Shown: positions 1 to 9,105 of the stretch, piece after piece
Layout: the number at the start of each line of letters is the position of its first letter
Numbering within the stretch: the stretch's first letter is position 1
Assembly: GCF_001187725.1 (NCBI RefSeq)
Contig: NZ_LGIQ01000009.1
Coordinates: 442,859 to 506,858 of the forward strand
Origin: Brevibacillus reuszeri
Lineage (GTDB): Bacteria; Bacillota; Bacilli; Brevibacillales; Brevibacillaceae
Length of the DNA stretch: 64,000 bases
Direction: 5' to 3'
The notes under the pieces: generated by a model
What the model was told of the DNA's origin: nothing
The model's input: only the letters and a program-made list of their open reading frames with translations
The model's database searches: none
Made by a program: the position numbers and the translations under genes

Positions 1-730
1 ACTCTTCGTCTGAGATCCGATTAAGATCGGTGCAACTAAAGAAGTTTGCGTTGTCGATAAATCGTCCCTGAAGGTTATCGAGCTTATTCAAGAATTGGAA
101 TTTTTCATTTCCGATCCCAACGAATTGCCAAAAAATGCCCAATTTAGATGCTTCCCGAATTACTAATTCCGTTTCATCCTTATCTCCATTATCCCCATCT
201 GTAAGAAAGTAAACGTATACTGGTTCACTATCCTGGTAAGTCGCTTTATACGCATTCTGGTCAATTGAAAACTTTTGCGATCCACCACCCCCACCAAATA
301 GCTTCCCGAAGAACCCTCCACCGGTAGAGGATCCCTCAAATGCTTGTGGGTAATACTTTTTGGCGATACGTTTCATTACCCCCGCGTAATTTGTAAAACC
401 CTCAAGTTGATATTTCCTGACAATGTGATTATTTACATAGTTGAAGAAATCCCTTTCAGAGAGTTCTCCTACTTCGTAATCATTTTTGCCAAACAGAAAG
501 ATGTCAATCGAGCCATTATCATCAAACTTCACACCAAGCGCAAGCAAACGCTCAACTGCACGTTGGACTACACCATTTTGGTATAGAGTACTCATCGAAC
601 CAGAAATATCAATAGCTAGTGCGACCCGCGCTGTTTGACCATTCAAACCGACTTTAGAAATTGCTTCATCAGCCTTTTTCTTCAGACTAATAAAGTTCTC
701 TTCTGCTTTCTTTTTCAAATCAATAGACAC
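1..730 (-). CDS. vWA-domain protein, TerF/TerY-like (3' end outside window)
   Basis: The reverse strand is open from a GTG at 730 to the window edge, giving 243 residues without a stop. An upstream GGGAG lies about eight bases before the GTG. The metal-ion-dependent adhesion motif DISGS is at about residues 41-45 (AIDISGSM), which is typical of a von Willebrand factor A fold. A glycine-rich loop (FGGGGGGS) sits mid-protein, and FLTDGDNGD matches the second metal site. vWA proteins of this kind are found in tellurium-resistance/stress (ter) loci, and the XpaC and TelA homologues across the intergenic region agree with that. The exact role is unknown. The C-terminus is cut by the window. Confidence 0.8.
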   Translation of the reverse strand, partial: MSIDLKKKAEENFISLKKKADEAISKVGLNGQTARVALAIDISGSMSTLYQNGVVQRAVERLLALGVKFDDNGSIDIFLFGKNDYEVGELSERDFFNYVNNHIVRKYQLEGFTNYAGVMKRIAKKYYPQAFEGSSTGGGFFGKLFGGGGGSQKFSIDQNAYKATYQDSEPVYVYFLTDGDNGDKDETELVIREASKLGIFWQFVGIGNEKFQFLNKLDNLQGRFIDNANFFSCTDLNRISDEE

Positions 731-1145
731 TAAGATCACTCCCTTTAATTATGTCGAGGCATTCCTCTATTTACGAATATCTAGTTGCACGATAGAAAGC
801 TGTGATTCGACCAAACAAAGCGTACCGTAATTTGCAAAAATCATAATCACAAGGGATTTCTTGTTTTTTTGTTCTACATACAGTACACACTTTTAGTTGG
901 TCCATAGAAATATGTAGAATCTATTAAACAAATTGTACCATATAATGCTAAAATCAAGAATATATAGGGAACTCAACTAGGATGAGTAAAATTGTATACC
1001 CAACTTATTATTCCTCCCCTATTGATGGCTCTCTTATTTGTGAATTTCTTGTCGAAAGATGAAATAGACATCTTTACATATTTTTTTGTCATGTTATATA
1101 TGGTTTACAAGCTTTTCCTATAAACAAGTAAGAAAGAGAGGACGA
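731..1145. other. Divergent intergenic region
   Basis: About 415 bases separate the leftward vWA gene from the rightward XpaC-like gene. The region is AT-rich and must carry promoters for both directions. Only the rightward one (1073-1100) is convincing. A TATAAT at about 941 on the plus strand has no good -35. I see no RNA gene or ORF of note. Confidence 0.5.
1073..1100 (+). promoter_or_regulatory. Putative sigma-A promoter for the XpaC-TelA pair
   Basis: TTTACA at 1073-1078, a 16-base T-rich spacer and TATATA at 1095-1100 lie about 45 bases before the likely XpaC start. The match is good but the region is AT-rich, so chance similarity is possible. Confidence 0.45.
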
Positions 1146-1799
1146 ATGATGAAAGAAAGAGTTAGATACAAAAAAAGATATGCATTCCTTGGTGCTGTAG
1201 CAGGATACTTCATAGCTTTACTTGCATCCACGATACTTCCGACATTTATCATGTTAGCCATACCTTTGCTAACAGCAGCCATAGGATTCATCTTTGCTGA
1301 AAAGAAAGAGCAGCAATTCAGTGGATTAACGGTACCAGAACCGGACCAGACAATTACTTCTCCTGAAGCGGGGAGTGAACAAAGGGAACCGGAATCTACC
1401 TACTCATCAGAAATACGAGAGTATCTACAAATTATTAAGGAAATTGTGGTTAACGAAAATGAAAAACGCAACCTCGATGATGAAATTTCCGAAAAAACAA
1501 CAAACCTTTGTTCTAAGATCGATACTCTCCTCCCCTACATAGAAGCGCTCGGTAGTGCGCAAACGAAGCATGATATTAAAATGCTCGTTATGAAAGACTT
1601 GAATAGTGTCATCAACCCCTTTTTGAGGCTGAGTGTTGAAAACAAGCTGAATAATAGGCGTAAATTATTAGACGGTCTCCGTGATATCAACATAAAGCTG
1701 AAAGTGATCTCTGCTTCCATTGAACAACACGACATCTATGAGTTGGAGAGAAAGCTTAATCTTATTACCGAAAAATATAATGCTAAAGAAATTTACTAA
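1146..1799 (+). CDS. XpaC-like membrane-anchored protein
   Basis: The reading frame is open from 1086, but the ATGATG at 1146 follows an AGAGGA motif and begins the part that looks like protein, giving 217 residues. A basic N-terminus (KERVRYKKR) precedes a hydrophobic hairpin at about residues 10-45, then a charged, helical cytoplasmic-type region. This is the layout of the XpaC family, whose name comes from a phosphatase-like assay and whose true function is unsettled. In Bacillus relatives xpaC sits directly before a telA-like gene, as here, with only 26 bases between them. Family membership is inferred from layout and neighbour rather than from a diagnostic motif. Confidence 0.65.
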   Translation: MMKERVRYKKRYAFLGAVAGYFIALLASTILPTFIMLAIPLLTAAIGFIFAEKKEQQFSGLTVPEPDQTITSPEAGSEQREPESTYSSEIREYLQIIKEIVVNENEKRNLDDEISEKTTNLCSKIDTLLPYIEALGSAQTKHDIKMLVMKDLNSVINPFLRLSVENKLNNRRKLLDGLRDINIKLKVISASIEQHDIYELERKLNLITEKYNAKEIY

Positions 1800-1825
1800 T
1801 CACTTTTAAGGAGCGTGTTATAGCA

Positions 1826-2932
1826 ATGACGACACAGGCTATCCAATTAGTTAGACAAGAAGACATCATCAAGATCCAATCGGAAGCAGAAAATGTGGTG
1901 CGCCAGCTGCAAACTGATAATCAAAGCCAGATGGATTCAATTTTTGAGCAGCTGGGTAATTTGGGCGAAAGCACCCAACGAAATGCCGCTGAATCTCTCG
2001 AAATTCTAAAACGACCTGTGAAAGATCTGATGGATGGGAAAAACAATGATATTCCCAATACACTCTTAAAGCTTCGTTCTTGCACAGAAGAATTGAATCC
2101 TAATAAAATCTTTCAAAGCGGTGGGATCAGCAATCTTTTCAACAGAATCTTAGGGAAAAACCCAATTTCCACCTATATTCGAAAATATGAGTCCGTTAGA
2201 ACACAAATTGATAACATCATTGCCTCCTTGCTTAATGGCAGTGACAAGTTAAAAGAAGATGTAATTAACTTGAAATACATTAAGAAAAAATCCGGTGAAA
2301 ATATTTATGAATTAGAGAAACGGATTTACTTCGGTAACAAGTTGCTTGAGATGCTTGAAGGTGAAAGCAATAAGCCTGAAAATCAACTTCGCAAACCCGA
2401 ATTTGAAAAAGCAATGGTCAAAGTCGTAACACGAGTAAAAAATATGAGTCAAATGATCAACATCTTACAACAGTCCATCGCTTCTGTTGATGTTATTGCG
2501 GACAATAACGAAAAGTTGGATGAAGCTGTCTTTAACGCAATTACGATGACGCAAAACGTTGTTACAGTGTCCGCTGCAATTCAGTTGGCCTTGAATAATC
2601 AGAAGAAGGTAATCGAAGCTGTACAAAATACCAATCAAGCCATTGAGGATATGTTGGTAGCCAATGCTCAAAGCTTAAAACAGAATACACAAGAAATTAC
2701 CTCGATGCTGGAGCAACCAAGTATCGCTATCAATAAACTGCAGCAGGCATTTAATGATGTGTATAGTGCCATCCAAATTACCGAAGATTCAAATCGGAGA
2801 ATTATTAATTCTAGTAAAAACTTCATCCAAGAGATGGATAAGCTCAATGCAGACATGAGAGTAAAACTCGGTATGGCAGATCCAAATCAACTTTCTGCAC
2901 CAGCCAATCAGCCAACCTCACTTCTACAGTAA
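1826..2932 (+). CDS. TelA-like toxic anion resistance protein
   Basis: This 368-residue soluble protein is almost entirely helical and coiled-coil-like. Its central part (LEKRIYFGNKLLEMLEGE) and the later Q/N-rich helices match the TelA/KlaA family (toxic anion resistance, PF05816). Members are linked to tellurite and cell-envelope stress tolerance, though the biochemical activity is not defined. AAGGAG lies 12 bases before the ATG. The gene follows the XpaC-like gene closely and ends at a strong terminator, so the two form an operon. It faces the convergent M20 peptidase operon. Confidence 0.8.
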   Translation: MTTQAIQLVRQEDIIKIQSEAENVVRQLQTDNQSQMDSIFEQLGNLGESTQRNAAESLEILKRPVKDLMDGKNNDIPNTLLKLRSCTEELNPNKIFQSGGISNLFNRILGKNPISTYIRKYESVRTQIDNIIASLLNGSDKLKEDVINLKYIKKKSGENIYELEKRIYFGNKLLEMLEGESNKPENQLRKPEFEKAMVKVVTRVKNMSQMINILQQSIASVDVIADNNEKLDEAVFNAITMTQNVVTVSAAIQLALNNQKKVIEAVQNTNQAIEDMLVANAQSLKQNTQEITSMLEQPSIAINKLQQAFNDVYSAIQITEDSNRRIINSSKNFIQEMDKLNADMRVKLGMADPNQLSAPANQPTSLLQ

Positions 2933-2935
2933 ATA

Positions 2936-2982
2936 AACAAAAGAGGAAATCAAGTGATCTTTACTTGGTTTCCTCTTTTGTT
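2936..2982 (+). terminator. Rho-independent terminator after telA-like gene
   Basis: A long inverted repeat (AACAAAAGAGGAAA with its complement ending in CCTCTTTTGTT) lies directly after the stop. It has A- and T-tracts on both sides, so it may also stop transcripts arriving from the leftward operon. Confidence 0.85.
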
Positions 2983-3118
2983 CGTTGAAATATCCTTCTA
3001 CTAATATGCTATTTTCAATGCCGAGAATATTTATCCCACTCAGCACTTTTAATTTTATGAACTCTTCTCAAGTACTATTTGCCGATGGATTTCGCTAACA
3101 TCGTATCTTCCGCTAAAT

Positions 3119-4267
3119 TTATCTATTTTGTCTTGCCAACTCCTCAATCAGGTACCCAAGCAACGCACTTCTTACGGGGATGTCCTGAATCAATACGTGC
3201 TCGTGTACTGCGTGTGCTCCATCTCCAACAGGACCAAGCCCATCAAGCGTAGGCGCTAGAGGAGCTGTAAAATTTCCATCACTAGCCCCTCCAGTCTCCA
3301 CTTCGACCAAGTCAATCCCCAATTTTTCCTTTCCTATTTTCCTGGCCAGTTCAAACATTTTGCCAACATCCTTGGTACGTTCCAGTGGTGGACGATTTAT
3401 TCCTCCTTCTACCTCTATCCTAGTTCCTTCAATTGCAGGAGTGATATTTTCAATGAGGGGAATAATCCGATCAAATTCAGCTTGTGTCCTCACTCGTATA
3501 TCCACTTCCGCCTCCGCTTCCGCAGCTACTACATTCCCCCGTGTTCCTCCTTTAACAGTTCCGACATTTACCGTTGTACCGATTGTGTAATCAGTCAGTT
3601 TATGAAGGTATAGGGTTTGATGGGCTAATTCTTCAATGGCGCTTTTCCCTTTTTGATGATCAATTCCTGAATGTGCAGCTTGCCCTGTTACTTTTAGCTT
3701 GTACATCCCGACTCCTTTGCGGGCCGTTTTTAAAGCACCATAATCGAACATGGGGGGCTCAAGGACGAGGACGTAATCACTTTTCTTAGCTTCTTCCTCA
3801 ATGATTTGCCGAGAGGATGGACTTCCTATCTCTTCATCTGAAGTGATTAAAAATACAACTTGACAATTTAGATTTATTTGGAGGTGCCGTAATGAGTGTA
3901 ATGCATATATTCCTTGAACAATTCCGCCTTTCATATCGAAAATTCCAGGTCCATAGGCCTTATCACCTTCAATACGAAAAGGGTTTCTTTGCAAATCACC
4001 GCTTTGCCAGACCGTGTCTCGATGTGCGAGTAAAAGAATCTGACGATCGCCCTGTCCCCATCTTCCACGAAGGTGGTTCCCATACGTTTGGTTGGGGATA
4101 ATCTCCATGGTTCCACCTGTGAAAGAAAGAAAAATCTCCGCTATCTTTTTACCCAATAAATCATTCATTTCTTTTTCGAGAGAAGGAGATTCGATTTCCA
4201 CCAGTGTTTGTAACATTTTTAGCATTTCATTTTGCTTACTCTTCAAATATGTCAATAAGTCGCTCAT
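3119..4267 (-). CDS. M20-family metallopeptidase (carboxypeptidase G2-like)
   Basis: This 382-residue enzyme has the di-zinc M20 layout. H82 is in AHRDTVW, with D84 two residues on. The bridging aspartate is D111 (FDMKGG), the general base pair is E145/E146 (SDEEIGS), and a late histidine lies in HAVHEH. Overall it is closest to glutamate carboxypeptidase (CPG2-like) proteins that cleave N-acyl amino acids or small peptides. The ATG at 4267 has an ideal AAAGGAG eight bases upstream; an in-frame TTG 18 bases earlier was not chosen. It is the last gene of the operon that starts at the RpiR regulator. A deacylase partner for the racemase at 10750-11874 is the natural guess. Confidence 0.85.
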   Translation of the reverse strand: MSDLLTYLKSKQNEMLKMLQTLVEIESPSLEKEMNDLLGKKIAEIFLSFTGGTMEIIPNQTYGNHLRGRWGQGDRQILLLAHRDTVWQSGDLQRNPFRIEGDKAYGPGIFDMKGGIVQGIYALHSLRHLQINLNCQVVFLITSDEEIGSPSSRQIIEEEAKKSDYVLVLEPPMFDYGALKTARKGVGMYKLKVTGQAAHSGIDHQKGKSAIEELAHQTLYLHKLTDYTIGTTVNVGTVKGGTRGNVVAAEAEAEVDIRVRTQAEFDRIIPLIENITPAIEGTRIEVEGGINRPPLERTKDVGKMFELARKIGKEKLGIDLVEVETGGASDGNFTAPLAPTLDGLGPVGDGAHAVHEHVLIQDIPVRSALLGYLIEELARQNR

Positions 4268-4297
4268 GTTTTCTCCTTTCGTCAATCACTTTTACTC

Positions 4298-5269
4298 TTA
4301 CAAATATAGATGGCAAGCTACCATGTGACCTGATTCTACCTCAATCTCTTGCGGCTTTATGGATGAGCAGATATCCATACATTGATTACATCTCGTATGA
4401 AACGAACATCCTGTTGGTGGATCAGCGGGATTGGGAACATCACCATGCAAATAAATCTTTTCTTTTTTTCGAGTGGGATCCGGTATAGGAACTGCTGACA
4501 TCAACAGTTTTGTATAGGGATGAAGCGGATTAGAGAAAAGATCATCGGTGTCGGCCTGTTCGACCATGCTACCAAGATACATAACTCCAATCCGATCACT
4601 AATATGTTTAACAGCACTGAGATCATGAGTAACAAAAATACACGTTAACCCAAGCTGTCCTTGGAGGTCTTGAAGCAGGTTCAAAATTTGTGCTTGTATG
4701 GAAACATCTAAAGCTGAAATCGGTTCGTCCGCAATAATAAGCGAAGGATTGACTGAAATAGCACGGGCGATTCCAATCCGTTGACGCTGCCCCCCACTAA
4801 ACTCATGAGGGTAACGATGAGCATGAGAAATGTTAAGGCCAACCATGTCTAAAAGTTGATGTATATGTTCTGTTCTTTCTACTCTACTTTCTCCAGGTAA
4901 ATGAATCGAAAGCGCTTCCTCGAGTGTGTCAAACACGGTTATCCTTGGATTGAGTGAGGAGAATGGATCTTGAAAGATAATCTGCATCTCTCCCCGGAAT
5001 TCACGCATTTTGGATCTACTCAATGCTGTAATTTCTTCCCCCAAAAACTTTACTGATCCTGATGTAGGCTCAATCAACCGTAAGATGCTTCGCCCCATGG
5101 TAGTTTTTCCGCATCCACTTTCCCCAACAATCCCTAATGTTTTTCCTTTGCCGAGGCAAAAAGAGACATCGTCAACAGCTTTGACATATTCTGTTTTTTT
5201 TGCGAACAATCCATTTTTGACTGGAAAATACGTTTTTAGATGTTTTACTTCCAATATGTGTCTGTTCAA
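4298..5269 (-). CDS. Peptide ABC transporter ATPase, DppF/OppF-like
   Basis: This 323-residue ATPase carries Walker A GESGCGKTT, the signature FSGGQRQRIGIARA, Walker B LIIADEP and the H-loop FVTHDLS. The C-terminal extension after LHPYTK contains clustered cysteines (TGCSFHTRCNQCMDIC), the usual oligopeptide-transporter tail that may bind an iron-sulfur cluster. It pairs with the DppD-like ATPase immediately upstream; their stop and start overlap by four bases, indicating translational coupling. It energises uptake through the DppBC-like permeases of this operon. Confidence 0.92.
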   Translation of the reverse strand: MNRHILEVKHLKTYFPVKNGLFAKKTEYVKAVDDVSFCLGKGKTLGIVGESGCGKTTMGRSILRLIEPTSGSVKFLGEEITALSRSKMREFRGEMQIIFQDPFSSLNPRITVFDTLEEALSIHLPGESRVERTEHIHQLLDMVGLNISHAHRYPHEFSGGQRQRIGIARAISVNPSLIIADEPISALDVSIQAQILNLLQDLQGQLGLTCIFVTHDLSAVKHISDRIGVMYLGSMVEQADTDDLFSNPLHPYTKLLMSAVPIPDPTRKKEKIYLHGDVPNPADPPTGCSFHTRCNQCMDICSSIKPQEIEVESGHMVACHLYL

Positions 5270-6255
5270 ATCGCCACCTCCTCATCGGTGTATAACCAGC
5301 AACGTACTAACTGGTTACCTGTATTGATCAAAGGAGGATTTTCTGTTTGGCACTTATCAAAAGCCTTTTGACACCTTTGGAGAAAAGGGCATCCAATCTT
5401 GACTTCGCCCAAAACCGGGACACTTCCAACGATTGGTTCAAGCCTTTGTCGCTTCGTTTCCAAACTGGGTTTTGAGTTAAGTAATCCTTGCGTATAGGGA
5501 TGCTTCGGCTCGGCAAAGATAGATTCCACTGCTGCTTCCTCAACTATTTGCCCGTAATACATAACAAGGACCCGATCTGCCATTTCTGCAACAACCCCTA
5601 GGTCGTGCGTTATTAATAATATGGACGTTCCCATTTGCTGTTTTAGTTCATTCATCAGGTAGAGAATTTGTGCCTGAATGGTCACATCAAGGGCAGTAGT
5701 CGGTTCATCCGCAATAAGCAAGTCTGGCTGGCAAGCGATAGCCATTGCAATCATCACTCGCTGCCTCATACCTCCTGACAACTGGTGAGGATATTCATGT
5801 ATGATGTTTTCGGCTCTGGGAATTCCGACTTTTTTTAGCACCTCTATTGTCTTTGCTTTTCTTTCAGTAGATTTCAGCTTGGTATGATTTTTCAACACTT
5901 CGCCAATTTGTTTTCCAATCGTTTGAACAGGATTTAATGATGTCATTGGTTCTTGAAAAATCATTGAAATATCTTTTCCCCGAATATTTGACATTTCATT
6001 CTCCTGCAAAGTGTTAATTTGTTTCCCACGGTAAAAAACACTTCCGGTTACTTTCGCAATAGCTGGGGGAAGTAAATTCATAATAGAGAAAGAAGTGATA
6101 CTTTTGCCGCACCCCGACTCACCCACAATTGCAAGTGTTTCCTGTTCACGAATAGAAAATTGAATTTGATGAACGGCTGGTAGCAAAGCATTGTCCGTGC
6201 GAAACGCGATGGTAAGATTTTCAACACGTAGTAATTCTGGATGCATTTGGTACAT
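5266..6255 (-). CDS. Peptide ABC transporter ATPase, DppD/OppD-like
   Basis: The protein is up to 329 residues long, with Walker [11 protein letters not shown], signature [14 protein letters not shown], Walker B LLIADEP and H-loop LITHDLG. The tail [16 protein letters not shown] has the same cysteine pattern as its partner. The first ATG (6255) lies too close to the GGGGGG motif, so the next ATG at 6246 is the likelier start. The gene is preceded by the beta-lactamase-fold gene and followed, with overlap, by the DppF-like gene, all in one leftward operon. Confidence 0.92.
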   Translation of the reverse strand: MYQMHPELLRVENLTIAFRTDNALLPAVHQIQFSIREQETLAIVGESGCGKSITSFSIMNLLPPAIAKVTGSVFYRGKQINTLQENEMSNIRGKDISMIFQEPMTSLNPVQTIGKQIGEVLKNHTKLKSTERKAKTIEVLKKVGIPRAENIIHEYPHQLSGGMRQRVMIAMAIACQPDLLIADEPTTALDVTIQAQILYLMNELKQQMGTSILLITHDLGVVAEMADRVLVMYYGQIVEEAAVESIFAEPKHPYTQGLLNSKPSLETKRQRLEPIVGSVPVLGEVKIGCPFLQRCQKAFDKCQTENPPLINTGNQLVRCWLYTDEEVAI

Positions 6256-6278
6256 TCCCCCCTTTTCGTTGTCTCTGA

Positions 6279-7166
6279 TTACCTGGCAACAAAATAGTCG
6301 TAAGCGGATTGTGCTACTTTCGCGATCATTTGTGCTGCTTCCAGTTGTGAGCTGTTATTTTCAGAGAAGGCCGAAACAATGACGGTACCTTTTTCTTCAG
6401 GTAAATAAATGATGCCAATATCATTATGAACACTACCGACTGAACCCGATTTACAAGCTACAGGTGTTCCAGCGGGCAACAAATTTGGAATCCGATCTCG
6501 GAAATGCTGTCTTTTCATAATGTCAATCATCTGCTCGCACGCATTCTTTGAAATCAACTCTTTTCTGGCTATTTTCTCCAACAGTAATGCCATATCAGCT
6601 GGGGTTGACACATTATTCTCTATACTCTTGGTAAACACGATGCTTCTTTTATCATGCTTTGCCTGGAACAGACGAAGCGACACTTCTTCATACTGCTCGT
6701 TGCTATGCAATTCAGGGTCTAGGTTTACAACCAAGCTTAATAACTGCCAGCATGTCAGATTCACATAGGTATCCTGTAGTCCGATACTCTTCATATATTG
6801 GTCAGTACGATTCACGCCTACCAGCTCAAGAATTTTATCTGTTCCGACGTTATCGCTAACAATAATCATCAGAGTTGCCAAATCCTTCAGCGAAACCTCA
6901 GATCCGGGATCGAATTCTTTTAATACTCCTGAGCCCGGGACTCGATCCGTCAATGAAAGACGGACTCTCGTATTTAAATCGATTGTCCCTGCTTCTACTT
7001 CACGAAATAAAGTCGCTAAAATCGGTACTTTATAACAGCTTGCCATCTGAAAGAGATGCCCTTCATTAATCTTCACCTCTTCATTTGTCTCCAAATGTTT
7101 GATGACAATCCCGAATGTTGCTGTTGCTTGTCCAACTAATTCTTCGATTTTTTTTTGCAAGTCCAT
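6279..7166 (-). CDS. Cytosolic class A beta-lactamase-fold serine hydrolase
   Basis: This 295-residue protein has the three active-site motifs of penicillin-recognising enzymes: SxxK (S43-C-Y-K46), SDN (104-106) and KSG (239-241). There is no signal peptide, lipobox or N-terminal membrane helix, so it should act in the cytoplasm, unlike true secreted beta-lactamases. A clear ExxLN omega-loop glutamate is not visible. The gene lies inside a Dpp-type peptide-uptake operon between the permease and ATPase genes. I infer a role on an imported substrate, such as a D-amino-acid peptide, amide or muropeptide fragment, rather than antibiotic resistance. A genuine beta-lactamase activity cannot be excluded. 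Confidence 0.8.
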   Translation of the reverse strand: MDLQKKIEELVGQATATFGIVIKHLETNEEVKINEGHLFQMASCYKVPILATLFREVEAGTIDLNTRVRLSLTDRVPGSGVLKEFDPGSEVSLKDLATLMIIVSDNVGTDKILELVGVNRTDQYMKSIGLQDTYVNLTCWQLLSLVVNLDPELHSNEQYEEVSLRLFQAKHDKRSIVFTKSIENNVSTPADMALLLEKIARKELISKNACEQMIDIMKRQHFRDRIPNLLPAGTPVACKSGSVGSVHNDIGIIYLPEEKGTVIVSAFSENNSSQLEAAQMIAKVAQSAYDYFVAR

Positions 7167-7190
7167 GTTTAACTCATCCTTTACCAGTAA

Positions 7191-8093
7191 TTATTTTTTC
7201 ACTCGTGGATCAAGTGCGTCACGCAATCCATCACCTAGCAAATTAAAAGCCAAGACCGTAATGATGATGGCCAATCCAGGAAACAAAGACATCCACCAAG
7301 CATTGGCTAGAAAAGATCGACCAACAAAAATCATTGCCCCCCACTCAGGCGACGGAGGCTGTGCCCCTAAACCGAGAAAGCTTAATTCGGCAGCAATTAG
7401 AATACTGTTGCCGATTTGTAGTGTCGACAGGACAATTAATGGAGATAGAATATTTGGAAAAATGTGCTTTGAAATAATTTTTGCATCTCTCACTCCCAAG
7501 GCACGTGCAGCTTCAATGTATTCTTTTTCTTTGATTGACAGTACGGCTCCTCGAACCACCCTTACGTAAGAGGGAATAAGCGCGATAGCAACCGCTATCA
7601 TTGCATTAGGTAAACCGACACCCAACACAGCAATTATGGCAATTGCCAAAAGGAGTGCAGGAAACGCCAGTAAAATATCAACTAACTGCGTAATGATCAA
7701 TTCCAGCCGTCGAAAGTAACCTGCTATCAGTCCCAGGACAGTTCCAATACTACCAGCGATCGCAACAGTGAGAAGACCCGTCATTAACGAGATTTGCCCA
7801 CCTATTAACAATCTGGAAAAGATGTCTCTTCCAAACTCGTCTGTCCCTAAAAAATGCCTACTGCTCGGTTTCTCAAAGCGGTTTTCAAAAGTCATGGTTT
7901 CTACTGGGTGTGTTGCTAGAACGGTGGCAAAAACCGTCATTCCAATAATAAGTACGAGGAATATCAGTCCGGCTATGGCACCTTTATTTTTCAAAAGACT
8001 ACCCCAAATCAAACGCCAGTAAGATCGAGAGGGAATTTTTTTATCGATTCCGACAGAAACTAGCATGGTATTTTCCCCTTTCATAGGAATCAT
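7191..8093 (-). CDS. Peptide ABC transporter permease, DppC/OppC-like
   Basis: This 300-residue inner-membrane permease has an N-terminal helix, the periplasmic DxxGRDIFSR segment (DEFGRDIFSRLL) and about five further membrane helices. The EAA loop reads EAARALGVRDAKIISKHIFPN. These are typical of DppC. Several in-frame ATGs occur at the start. The one at 8084, about nine bases after GGGAGGGG, or the one at 8066 after AAAGGGG, fits better than the called first ATG. It pairs with the DppB-like gene eight bases upstream. Confidence 0.92.
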   Translation of the reverse strand: MIPMKGENTMLVSVGIDKKIPSRSYWRLIWGSLLKNKGAIAGLIFLVLIIGMTVFATVLATHPVETMTFENRFEKPSSRHFLGTDEFGRDIFSRLLIGGQISLMTGLLTVAIAGSIGTVLGLIAGYFRRLELIITQLVDILLAFPALLLAIAIIAVLGVGLPNAMIAVAIALIPSYVRVVRGAVLSIKEKEYIEAARALGVRDAKIISKHIFPNILSPLIVLSTLQIGNSILIAAELSFLGLGAQPPSPEWGAMIFVGRSFLANAWWMSLFPGLAIIITVLAFNLLGDGLRDALDPRVKK

Positions 8094-8101
8094 CCCCTCC
8101 C

Positions 8102-9022
8102 TTATTCAAGTGTAATTCTCGGATCTATCCATTTGTAAATGAGATCCACTAATAGATTAGTGAGAATAAACATCATACCTAAGAACATTACTAGTCCTTG
8201 TACTGTATAGATATCTCGTTTCACAATGGACTCCACCGTAAAGCTTCCCATGCCAGGTAGCCCAAAAACTGTCTCGGTGACGATCGCACCAGCAAGCAAA
8301 TTTCCAAAAGTAATGCCTATTAACGTAATGACAGGGATAAATGCATTTTTTAAACCATGCCCAAATATTACTTTCCAGTATCGAGTCCCCTTCGCTAACG
8401 CTGTCCGCATATAGTCTTGTTTAAGCACTTCCAGCATGTTAGAACGTGTCATCCTAGCTATATTTCCAACAGAACCCAATCCTAGTGTCAGCGAAGGTAG
8501 TATGAGCGAATGCCAGCCAGCATATCCGGAGATTGGGAAAATAGCTAGTTGAAAGGAAAATACGTATATAAAAAATAGGGCGATCCAAAAACCCGGAGCA
8601 GAGACTCCAAGTAAGGAAACTATGGAAACTAGATAGTCAGCCCATGTGTTTTGATTTACTGCGGATATTACTCCGAGCAAAATACCGATACAGCTACCAA
8701 TAAGCAAACTAATTATGCCCAATTTAAGCGTGATCGGAAAACGTTGAGCAATTTCTTCCCAAACAGATTGTCCAGTAATATATGAGGTGCCAAGGTTGCC
8801 CTGCATAACTCCACTGACGAATGAGAGGTATTGGCTTACCGTAGGCTGATCCAATCCCATTTCCGATCTCAATTTGGCTATCGCTTCATTTGTAGCAAAA
8901 TCACCCAGGATGTACGTTACTGGATCTCCCGGAATTAGATGTACCATGAAAAACACTAAAATTGACACTCCAAACAAAGTCAAGATCATCGTGCAAAAAC
9001 GCTTGAACAGATACCTTAACAA
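8102..9022 (-). CDS. Peptide ABC transporter permease, DppB/OppB-like
   Basis: This 306-residue membrane protein begins MLRYLFKRF and carries MVHLIPGDPV after the first helix, a hallmark of DppB/OppB permeases. Six membrane helices and the EAA-type loop (LKQDYMRTALAKGTRYWKV) are visible. It forms the transmembrane channel with the DppC-like partner. The operon position is directly after the solute-binding protein. Confidence 0.92.
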   Translation of the reverse strand: MLRYLFKRFCTMILTLFGVSILVFFMVHLIPGDPVTYILGDFATNEAIAKLRSEMGLDQPTVSQYLSFVSGVMQGNLGTSYITGQSVWEEIAQRFPITLKLGIISLLIGSCIGILLGVISAVNQNTWADYLVSIVSLLGVSAPGFWIALFFIYVFSFQLAIFPISGYAGWHSLILPSLTLGLGSVGNIARMTRSNMLEVLKQDYMRTALAKGTRYWKVIFGHGLKNAFIPVITLIGITFGNLLAGAIVTETVFGLPGMGSFTVESIVKRDIYTVQGLVMFLGMMFILTNLLVDLIYKWIDPRITLE

Positions 9023-9105
9023 TGTGCTTCCCCCTCTGTATTAACACACTGGAACCCCTTTTTTGTGAGGGGAGGAATCTCCTCCCCATAGTGAAGCTGT
9101 TGTCC

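Noticed and set aside
344..586. 80-codon plus-strand frame
   Set aside because: Antisense shadow of the vWA gene, which is open across the whole 1-730 region on the other strand with clear motifs.
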